A stretch of DNA of 8,936 bases from Prolixibacteraceae bacterium. Lineage in GTDB: Bacteria > Bacteroidota > Bacteroidia > Bacteroidales > Prolixibacteraceae. The stretch is from contig DPCJ01000207.1 in NCBI GenBank assembly GCA_003516705.1, positions 16,071 through 25,006 on the forward strand, written 5' to 3'. A program made the position numbers and the translations under genes. Of the stretch, positions 1-5,223 are shown in pieces. The notes under the pieces were generated by a model. The model ran no database searches and was not told the origin of the DNA. It was given only the letters and a program-made list of their open reading frames with translations. The stretch's first letter is position 1. Each line of letters begins with the position of its first letter.

Positions 1-761
1 TCCATCTTTTCGTTCAGCGTAATCTCATTTTTCCCGGCTTCAACCATCAGGTTCAGGTTGTTTACCACCGAGTGGTCGCTTTCCATGTTCAGCCCGGTAA
101 TTTCAATTTTACGCGATGTTGCGGTAACCTTTGCCGACAAACGATTAATCTGCACCTGGTTATTGTAATTGAGATTCAAATCATCGATTTTAAAAGCTGT
201 TGAATCGGCAAAATTTACAAAGTTGGATACCGAAAGATTGAGTTGGTGAACAAAAAAATGAGTGTACTGTTCGGTTTGCAATTGGGTGAAAGCAATTTCA
301 GAATCGTGAAACCCAAAACTGTTGCACCTGATATTCCAAAACACATTTGATGTGTCGCGGCTTTCTGAACGCAACGAATCGAGAATAAAACTGAAATTAA
401 ACTGGTTTAAGGTATCTCTTGTAAGCGAAATCCGGTTATCGTTAAAATTGATTTCACCCAACACGAGCCTGTGTTCTTTAAATTTAAGTGAATCGATTTC
501 GGCTGAAACAAGGTTTGTAAAAAAAATGGTGTCGTTTCTGGGGCCGGTAACCAAAACATCGCGCAAAACCAGCTTGTTGAAAAATGCAAAATTAACACTG
601 CCAATACTGATGCCGGCATTTGTTTTTCGCGATAAATTGGTTGTAACACGCTGTATAATGTAGGTTTGTATTTTGCTGTTTTGCAATAACAGGTAACTGC
701 CTGCCAGCAAAGCCAGGATGAACGCCAGCACATAAATCAGTATTTTCCAACCTTTTTTGAT
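1..761 (-). CDS. tamB: TamB/AsmA-like translocation and assembly module protein, N-terminal part
   Basis: Only the N-terminal ~253 codons are present; the frame stays open to the left edge. The protein begins with two lysines and a Trp, then a hydrophobic segment (about residues 7-27, ILIYVLAFILALLAG...) that would anchor it in the inner membrane. After that comes beta-rich sequence with repeated motifs such as ISIGSVNF, LVLRDVLVTG, IDSLKFKE and LVLGEINFND. This pattern (one N-terminal helix, then long repetitive beta sequence facing the periplasm) is typical of TamB and AsmA-like proteins, which are thought to bridge the envelope for lipid transport or outer-membrane assembly. As I recall, Bacteroidota genomes often place a TamB gene divergently next to tsaD, as here. 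The start is unresolved: the frame opens after a TAA at 789-791 and has no ATG, GTG or TTG before the membrane segment. I chose ATC at 759-761 because it gives the expected KKGWK-plus-helix N-terminus; the first GTG (729-731) would cut into the helix. Family assignment is fairly sure, the start is not. Confidence 0.72.
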   Translation of the reverse strand, partial: MKKGWKILIYVLAFILALLAGSYLLLQNSKIQTYIIQRVTTNLSRKTNAGISIGSVNFAFFNKLVLRDVLVTGPRNDTIFFTNLVSAEIDSLKFKEHRLVLGEINFNDNRISLTRDTLNQFNFSFILDSLRSESRDTSNVFWNIRCNSFGFHDSEIAFTQLQTEQYTHFFVHQLNLSVSNFVNFADSTAFKIDDLNLNYNNQVQINRLSAKVTATSRKIEITGLNMESDHSVVNNLNLMVEAGKNEITLNEKM

Positions 762-808
762 AGTTTTGCCTTTTAAAACGAAACGAACTTAAACTTTTTC
801 GAACGATA

Positions 809-816
809 CAAAGTTA
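809..816 (-). promoter_or_regulatory. Candidate -7 promoter box for the TamB-like gene
   Basis: Read on the minus strand this is TAACTTTG, a perfect match to the Bacteroidota -7 consensus TAnnTTTG. I see no convincing -33 TTTG at the usual distance. Transcription would begin a few bases downstream, around 800, leaving a leader of about 40 bases before the proposed ATC start at 761. A start site here also argues against a start codon upstream of the TAA at 789-791. Confidence 0.35.
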
Positions 817-889
817 TGCAAAACAAGTTTTTGTTAACCGTTCGGTATTAATAACGATAAATTAGGTTGAACAGACATAAAAATTGAAA

Positions 890-1918
890 ATGAATAAGGA
901 AAAAATAATTATTCTCGGCATCGAATCATCGTGCGACGATACTTCAGCGGCAATAATTGCCAATGGCGTGATTCTTTCGAATGTGGTGGCCGGGCAAAAA
1001 GTGCACGAAGAATATGGTGGGGTAGTGCCAGAATTGGCTTCACGGGCACACCAGCAAAATATTATTCCGGTGGTTGAAACCGCCATCAAACGTTCGGGCA
1101 TTCAGAAAAACGAAATCAGCGCAGTGGCTTTTACCAACGGGCCGGGTTTGCTGGGCTCACTTTTGGTGGGAACTTCTTTTGCCAAAGGATTTTCGCTTGC
1201 CAACAACATTCCGCTGGTCGAGGTTAATCACCTGAAAGGTCATGTACTGGCTTTGTTTATCAGAGAGGACGGCGTTGAATATAATCCACCGCAATTTCCG
1301 TTTTTATGCCTGCTGGTTTCGGGTGGAAATTCGCAGATTATTATGGTACGGAATTATCTCGAAATGGAAGTGATTGGACAAACCATCGACGATGCTGCCG
1401 GCGAAGCTTTTGATAAATGTGCCAAAGTAATGGGGCTTCCATACCCGGGCGGGCCACACGTCGATAAACTGGCAAAAACAGGAAATCCACACAGGTTTGT
1501 GTTTTCACAACCCCGTATTCCCGACCTCAATTACAGTTTTAGCGGGCTAAAAACCAACTTTTTATACTTTCTCCGCGACAACCTGAAAGAAAATGAGAAT
1601 TTTGTTCAGGAAAATCTTGCCGATTTGTGTGCCTCGTTGCAATACACCATCATCGAAATTCTGATGAACAAGCTGCGCAAAGCCGCCAAACAAACCGGAA
1701 TCAATGAAATTGCGGTGGCTGGCGGGGTTTCGGCAAATTCGGGTTTGCGCGATGCGCTCCGCGAAAATGCTGTCAAATTGAAATGGAACCTGTACATCCC
1801 GAAATTTGAATATACCATGGACAATGCAGCAATGATTGCAATTACAGGCTATTACAAGTTTCTGAATAATGAGTTCGCAGGCCAGGGCACAGTTCCGTTT
1901 GCGCATACGGAGATTTAA
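890..1918 (+). CDS. tsaD: tRNA N6-adenosine threonylcarbamoyltransferase TsaD
   Basis: TsaD (Kae1/YgjD/Gcp family) transfers the threonylcarbamoyl group from threonylcarbamoyl-AMP to adenosine 37 of ANN-decoding tRNAs, working with TsaB and TsaE in the cytoplasm. The product is 342 residues, normal for the family. Visible motifs, numbered from the ATG at 890, are the N-terminal ESSCDDTS (from E12) and the metal-binding HLKGH (H114 and H118). Next come VSGGNSQ, the long block GEAFDKCAKVMGLPYPGGP, SFSGLKT, AVAGGVSANS, and DNAAMIA near the C-terminus with the conserved Asp at about 311. A TTG two codons upstream (884) is in frame, but ATG 890 gives the usual short N-terminus MNKEKIIILGIESS. The gene is divergent from the TamB-like gene, and sfsA follows 66 bases downstream on the same strand, so the two may be co-transcribed. 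All catalytic motifs look intact. Confidence 0.97.
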   Translation: MNKEKIIILGIESSCDDTSAAIIANGVILSNVVAGQKVHEEYGGVVPELASRAHQQNIIPVVETAIKRSGIQKNEISAVAFTNGPGLLGSLLVGTSFAKGFSLANNIPLVEVNHLKGHVLALFIREDGVEYNPPQFPFLCLLVSGGNSQIIMVRNYLEMEVIGQTIDDAAGEAFDKCAKVMGLPYPGGPHVDKLAKTGNPHRFVFSQPRIPDLNYSFSGLKTNFLYFLRDNLKENENFVQENLADLCASLQYTIIEILMNKLRKAAKQTGINEIAVAGGVSANSGLRDALRENAVKLKWNLYIPKFEYTMDNAAMIAITGYYKFLNNEFAGQGTVPFAHTEI

Positions 1919-1984
1919 TGAGTGAGTGGCTTGTCATTTGGAAATATGATGCAGGGATTGATGGAAAATGAAAACATTTGATTT

Positions 1985-2677
1985 ATGGTGTTTGCAGCAG
2001 AGTTGGTTCATGGATTTCTGATTAAACGATACAAAAGATTTCTGGCTGATGTAAAACTTGATACCGGTGAAACGGTTGTGGCACATTGTACCAATTCAGG
2101 TTCGATGAAAAGCAGTATTGAAACCGGCGCCGAAGTTTATTTGTCGCCGGTTGCCGCTCCCGCACGTAAAACACTGTTTACCTGGGAAATGATAAAGATT
2201 AACGGCAACTGGGTGGGAATCAATACAGCCAATCCCAATAAGCTGGCATTTGAGGCAATTTCGGAAGGAAAAATTCACGGATTGACAGGTTATACAAAGG
2301 TTGTACGCGAAGTAACTTTTGGCGATTCGCGTTTTGATATTTATGCCGAAAACGTAACTGAAAAATGTTTTGTGGAGGTAAAAAATGTAACCATGAAAGA
2401 AGGAAATTATGCGCTTTTCCCCGATGCAGTTACCATACGCGGACAAAAACACCTGAATACACTGGTTGAAGTAAAAGCTGCTGGAATGCGGGCTGTAATG
2501 CTTTATGTGATTCAGCGCATGGATGTTGACGTTTTCGGGCCGGCTGTAGATATCGACCCTGATTATTCCGAAATGCTCAGAAAGGCAGCTGAATCCGGGG
2601 TCGAAATCATTGCCATGCAGGCAAAAGTTACCCCCGATAATATTGAATTTGTGCGGAAATTGCCGGTACAGCTTTAA
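1985..2677 (+). CDS. sfsA: SfsA family protein (sugar fermentation stimulation protein, putative DNA/RNA nuclease)
   Basis: The 230-residue length and the motif order are those of SfsA. The N-terminal RYKRFLADV (residues 15-23) belongs to the OB-like nucleic-acid-binding half. HCTNSGSM (34-41) corresponds to the usual HCPNTGSM, and TLFTWEM and VGINTANPN follow. The C-terminal half is of the PD-(D/E)XK nuclease type: FVEVKNVT with E131 and K133, then LFPDAVTIRGQKH (from L144), and MLYVIQRMDVDVFGPAVDIDP. In E. coli the gene was named for an effect on maltose metabolism, and the family has since been associated with nuclease activity; the physiological role is unclear. The ATG at 1985 leaves 14 residues before RYKRF, as in relatives. 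The 66-base gap after tsaD shows no terminator, so an operon with tsaD is plausible. Its TAA directly abuts the stop codon of the convergent DUF4251 gene. Confidence 0.95.
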   Translation: MVFAAELVHGFLIKRYKRFLADVKLDTGETVVAHCTNSGSMKSSIETGAEVYLSPVAAPARKTLFTWEMIKINGNWVGINTANPNKLAFEAISEGKIHGLTGYTKVVREVTFGDSRFDIYAENVTEKCFVEVKNVTMKEGNYALFPDAVTIRGQKHLNTLVEVKAAGMRAVMLYVIQRMDVDVFGPAVDIDPDYSEMLRKAAESGVEIIAMQAKVTPDNIEFVRKLPVQL

Positions 2678-3223
2678 CTACCATTTATCATTTTCAGATT
2701 CAGAATCTTCTTCTGGTGACGGAATAATAATAACACCGGTGTACGAAATGGCCTGACGATTTATGCTTGAGGCTGAAGCTGTTGCCAATCCATCAAGATT
2801 AATATGGAAATTCAGATCGATTACATCGTGAACATTGGTTACCCTTATTTTCACCAGGTATCCTTTTTTTGTCCGTTTGGTGGTAAAAGTGTCAACAGGT
2901 TGTATAAATCCCATCGGACTGTCTTTGAAAGTAGTATAATCGCGCGAGTAGGTATTGCCGTAATAAGGCATGTATGAAAACACTGTATCGTTCCGAACTT
3001 CAATTCCGAAATCCGATGTAAGCGTTTTTGTTCTTGTATTCATCGGGTTTACCGTTTCTGCTTTAAATACAAAATTTTTGCTTTTTACAATTTCCCTTAT
3101 GGCTTCGGCTTTTGCCCTTTTGAGTTCAGCTTTCAACTCACTATTGCTCTTTTTTACTTCTTTTTGGGCGAAAGAAGTGGCAACTGAAAGAATAAGCGTG
3201 AATAATAAAATCGAAATTTTCAT
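2678..3223 (-). CDS. Secreted DUF4251 domain protein (paralog A)
   Basis: The product is 181 residues. MKISILLFTLILSVATSFA (1-19) is a clear Sec signal peptide with cleavage expected before QKEVKK. There is no lipobox cysteine, so the mature protein should be free in the periplasm or outside the cell. A short Lys/Glu-rich helical stretch (about 20-48) leads into a DUF4251 domain, recognised by SKNFVFKAE, NPMNTRTKTL, NDTVFSYMPYYG, DSPMGF, KKGYLVKIRV, LNFHI and INRQAISYTGVI. The tail is acidic (EEDSESEND). No function is known for DUF4251, and I can see no catalytic motif. It is paralogous to the gene at 3348-3872: about 65 of 119 positions match in my hand alignment of the domain. A terminator lies between the two, so this gene should have its own promoter in 3224-3300. 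It converges on sfsA with no spacer. Confidence 0.85.
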   Translation of the reverse strand: MKISILLFTLILSVATSFAQKEVKKSNSELKAELKRAKAEAIREIVKSKNFVFKAETVNPMNTRTKTLTSDFGIEVRNDTVFSYMPYYGNTYSRDYTTFKDSPMGFIQPVDTFTTKRTKKGYLVKIRVTNVHDVIDLNFHINLDGLATASASSINRQAISYTGVIIIPSPEEDSESENDKW

Positions 3224-3269
3224 GGCCAGGTTTTTAGTTGAATTGTTATGTTGTAAAAATAGTTTTTTT

Positions 3270-3284
3270 GGTAAACTGTTTACC
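3270..3284. promoter_or_regulatory. Palindrome upstream of DUF4251 gene A, possible operator
   Basis: GGTAAACTGTTTACC is a perfect 7-bp inverted repeat around a single central base. It lies 47-61 bases upstream of the ATG of the DUF4251 gene ending at 3223, in the short stretch that must carry that gene's promoter. A weak -7-like box (minus strand TATTTTTA, about 3253-3260) lies between it and the gene. Size and position suit the binding site of a dimeric regulator, but no cognate regulator is encoded here, so the role is an inference. Confidence 0.3.
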
Positions 3285-3306
3285 CTGTGGTACCTGAAAA
3301 AATAAA

Positions 3307-3332
3307 AAAAGGAGACATTGCTGCCTCCTTTT
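3307..3332 (-). terminator. Intrinsic terminator after DUF4251 gene B
   Basis: On the minus strand the RNA forms an 11-bp stem AAAAGGAGGCA / UGUCUCCUUUU (one G-U pair) closed by a GCAA tetraloop of the GNRA type. The descending arm continues into a T-rich run (TTTTTTTATTTTTT on the minus strand, reaching about 3297). It starts 15 bases after the TAA of the gene at 3348-3872. On the plus strand the G-U pair becomes an A-C mismatch and no clean U tract follows, so the orientation is clear. It separates the two DUF4251 genes into distinct transcription units. Confidence 0.85.
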
Positions 3333-3347
3333 ATTCAATTTTAATTA

Positions 3348-3872
3348 TCAGTTTGTTTTTTCTTCTGCATTTTTTATTAAAACGCCTGAATAATTTATTG
3401 CCTGACGGTTTACACTCGATACCGACAATGAAGTTAAACCGGATTCAGAAATATGAAATGTGCAATTAATCACGTCATTTGCATTCTTAACTTTAAATTT
3501 TACCAAATATCCGTTTTTGGTAGCTTCACTTTTGTATTCTTCAATAGGTTTGTTGAATGTCATCGGGCTGTCGTTACCACTAAAAGCTGCTCCACTGTAT
3601 GCTACTCCGTAATAGGGCAGGTATGAGAAAACTGAATCGTTTTTAATTTCAATGTCATAATCCGAATTCAGATACACCGTTCGTCCTGTCATCGGATTGG
3701 CAGTTGAAGCGTTGAAAACAAAATTTTTGCTTTCAACAATTGCTTTAATTTCAGCAATTTGTTGTGCCTTTTTTTCGGTTTTTAACTCTTTCTTGCTTTT
3801 CTTTTCGCTATTCTGCGCCTGAACTGACAACAACAGAACTGCCAGCGCTATGAATAATGCAAATTTTTTCAT
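3348..3872 (-). CDS. Secreted DUF4251 domain protein (paralog B)
   Basis: From the ATG at 3870-3872 the product is 174 residues. It begins with the signal peptide MKKFALFIALAVLLLSVQA, with cleavage likely before QNSEKK. An in-frame ATG three codons upstream (3879-3881) is an alternative; the frame is open further up to 3995, but an extension would bury the signal peptide, so I reject it. A Lys/Glu-rich helix (about 20-45) precedes the DUF4251 domain: SKNFVFNAS, NPMTGRTVYL, NDSVFSYLPYYG, DSPMTF, NGYLVKFKV, FHISESGL and VNRQAINYSGVL. The shared core with paralog A is collinear and roughly 55% identical by hand count, which points to tandem duplication. There is no lipobox and no known function. 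It is divergent from the aminotransferase gene across 238 bases. I found no clear promoter box upstream. Confidence 0.84.
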   Translation of the reverse strand: MKKFALFIALAVLLLSVQAQNSEKKSKKELKTEKKAQQIAEIKAIVESKNFVFNASTANPMTGRTVYLNSDYDIEIKNDSVFSYLPYYGVAYSGAAFSGNDSPMTFNKPIEEYKSEATKNGYLVKFKVKNANDVINCTFHISESGLTSLSVSSVNRQAINYSGVLIKNAEEKTN

Positions 3873-4045
3873 ATCATTCATTTTTAATGATTTGCCCGCT
3901 AATTTAACTTTTACTGTGTTTTTTTGTGTAATAAGAGGCCCGATTTTAACTGAAATTGTAATTTCGGACAGCTTTTTCAGGTTTATTAATTGCATCAGTT
4001 GAGGTTTTGAAATATTTAGAAGTACATATAAGTGCAGGTGGTGAA

Positions 4046-4108
4046 ATGAAAAAGGCCCATGAAGAATTTATTTGGGCAGAAGAAATAAAAATCATAAAAA
4101 ATATGTAG
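4046..4108 (+). other. Possible 20-codon leader ORF upstream of the aminotransferase
   Basis: An ATG at 4046 opens a 20-codon frame (begins MKKAHEEFIW, ends IIKNM) that stops at TAG 4106-4108, only two bases before the aminotransferase ATG at 4111. AGGTGG at 4036-4041 lies four bases before this ATG, an unusually Shine-Dalgarno-like sequence for this region. The arrangement would allow translational coupling. The peptide resembles nothing I recognise, and a frame of this length can occur by chance in A-rich DNA. Confidence 0.25.
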
Positions 4109-4110
4109 CG

Positions 4111-4947
4111 ATGAACGAAGTGGTTTATCTAAATGGTGATTTCATTGATAAAAGTGAAGCAAAAATTTCGGCCAATGACCGTGGATTTATTTTTGCCGAT
4201 GGTGTTTACGAAGTAGTGAAATATTACAATGGAAAGGCATTCAGATACGACGACCATCTTGCACGCCTCAGGCGAAGCCTTGCAGAACTTGATATTAAAT
4301 TCGATGCAATTGAAAATATTGCTCGCATTTTTGAAGCCTTGCTTGAAATAAACAACCTGAGCGACAAACATGCGGGTTTATACCTGCAGATTTCGCGGGG
4401 CGAGCACAAACGGGTACACCATTTCCCCGAAAATATTGAGCCAACGGTTTATGTGTTTGCTTATCAAATGCCCTCGTTTACCAACAACCTTGAAAATGGA
4501 ATTAAAACCATAACACACGATGATATTCGCTGGCAACGCTGCGATATTAAATCGGTTTCGCTTTTGCCTAACACAATGTTGTTCAACAAAGCTGTGCAGA
4601 AAGATGCAGACGAATGCATTCTCATCCGCGATGGATATATTACTGAAGCTACCCACTCAAGTGTTTTGGGTGTTAAGAACGGCACAGTGATAACGCGGCC
4701 GCTTTCGAACCTGATTTTACCGGGAATAACGCGAAAAGTGATTCTCGAAATCTGCGCTGCAAACGGGATTCCGTTTGAGGAACGGGCGTTTTCAGCAATT
4801 GAACTTTTTGATATGGATGAACTGATAATTGCCGGTACGGGCAGTGAGGTTACGCCAGCCGTGAGCGTTAACGAATTGCCGGTGGGAAACGGAAAACCAG
4901 GCGAAATCACCAGGCTCATCCAAAAAAAGTTTTTTGAATTAGTTTGA
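4111..4947 (+). CDS. dat: Class IV PLP aminotransferase, D-amino-acid (D-alanine) transaminase type
   Basis: The product is 278 residues from ATG 4111, close to the usual length of bacterial D-amino-acid transaminase, which interconverts D-alanine/2-oxoglutarate and pyruvate/D-glutamate and so feeds peptidoglycan synthesis. Family motifs are NDRGFIFADGVYEVVKYYNGK near the start, DDHLARLRRSL, and YLQISRGEHKRVHHFP. IRWQRCDIKSVSLLPN carries the PLP lysine (K147). ITEATHSSVLGV carries the cofactor-binding Glu (E179), and LPGITRKVILEI and AGTGSEVTPAVSV follow. The spacing of the Lys and Glu matches Bacillus DAAT (K145, E177). The R/H-rich HKRVHHFP and the CDIKS context favour DAAT over branched-chain aminotransferase or ADC lyase. 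An in-frame TTG at 4072 would add 13 basic residues unlike the family, so I use the ATG. The gene stands alone, converging on the glycosyltransferase remnant. Confidence 0.88.
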   Translation: MNEVVYLNGDFIDKSEAKISANDRGFIFADGVYEVVKYYNGKAFRYDDHLARLRRSLAELDIKFDAIENIARIFEALLEINNLSDKHAGLYLQISRGEHKRVHHFPENIEPTVYVFAYQMPSFTNNLENGIKTITHDDIRWQRCDIKSVSLLPNTMLFNKAVQKDADECILIRDGYITEATHSSVLGVKNGTVITRPLSNLILPGITRKVILEICAANGIPFEERAFSAIELFDMDELIIAGTGSEVTPAVSVNELPVGNGKPGEITRLIQKKFFELV

Positions 4948-5004
4948 AAATCAGGTTAACCGACTTTTATTTTGTCGTTTTAAGCTGTTCGATATAAGCG
5001 GGAT

Positions 5005-5199
5005 TTACCTTTCGAAATTGGTTATATTTTTGTTTTCATAAATATTGATATCATCATCCCAGTTGGTGTAGTCGTATTTTACAGTTGGAATAAAAACCGC
5101 AAAAGTTACTGCAAGTGCAATAACAGCACCTGCCAGCCAGCGATTAAACCCTGTTTTTTCTGTTGCTTTTTTTCCTTTGATTTTGTTGTTGGTTTTCAT
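5005..5199 (-). pseudogene. N-terminal remnant of a TMTC/PMT-like membrane glycosyltransferase
   Basis: This 64-codon frame begins with a Lys-rich cytoplasmic head (1-20) and one membrane helix (about 21-39, WLAGAVIALAVTFAVFIP). It continues with KYDYTNWDDDINIYENKNI. That pattern (helix, short aromatic stretch, NWDDD, then ENxNI) is how bacterial TMTC-like GT-C proteins with C-terminal TPR repeats begin; acidic residues in the first outward-facing loop are characteristic of GT-C enzymes. Family members are many hundreds of residues long, with around ten membrane helices, yet this frame stops at TAA 5005-5007 just after NFER. The adjoining DNA is only 57 bases from the aminotransferase stop, so the rest of the gene is gone. 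It starts 24 bases after the recG stop codon on the same strand and could be read through from recG. It might alternatively be a real single-pass small protein, but I think a decayed gene more likely. Confidence 0.6.
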
Positions 5200-5223
5200 T
5201 TCGGGTAAGTTTAATTTGATATG

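Noticed and set aside
858..865. TAAATTAG as a -7 box for tsaD
   Set aside because: It has one mismatch to TAnnTTTG, and the nearest TTTTTG (828-833) is about 24 bases away, too far for the usual spacing.
2696..2708. Perfect palindrome AGATTCAGAATCT near the end of DUF4251 gene A
   Set aside because: It falls in the repeated Ser-Glu codons of the acidic tail and is explained by the coding sequence.
3952..3965. Inverted repeat GAAATT-GT-AATTTC upstream of DUF4251 gene B
   Set aside because: A 6-bp AT-rich palindrome is expected by chance in such DNA, and it does not match the palindrome before gene A.
3873..3995. Extended N-terminus for DUF4251 gene B
   Set aside because: It would place about 40 residues before a clear signal peptide; the start at 3872 (or 3881) fits better.
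4961..4980. CGAC / GTCG hairpin followed by TTTT after the aminotransferase
   Set aside because: A 4-bp stem with a 9-base loop is too weak to call a terminator.
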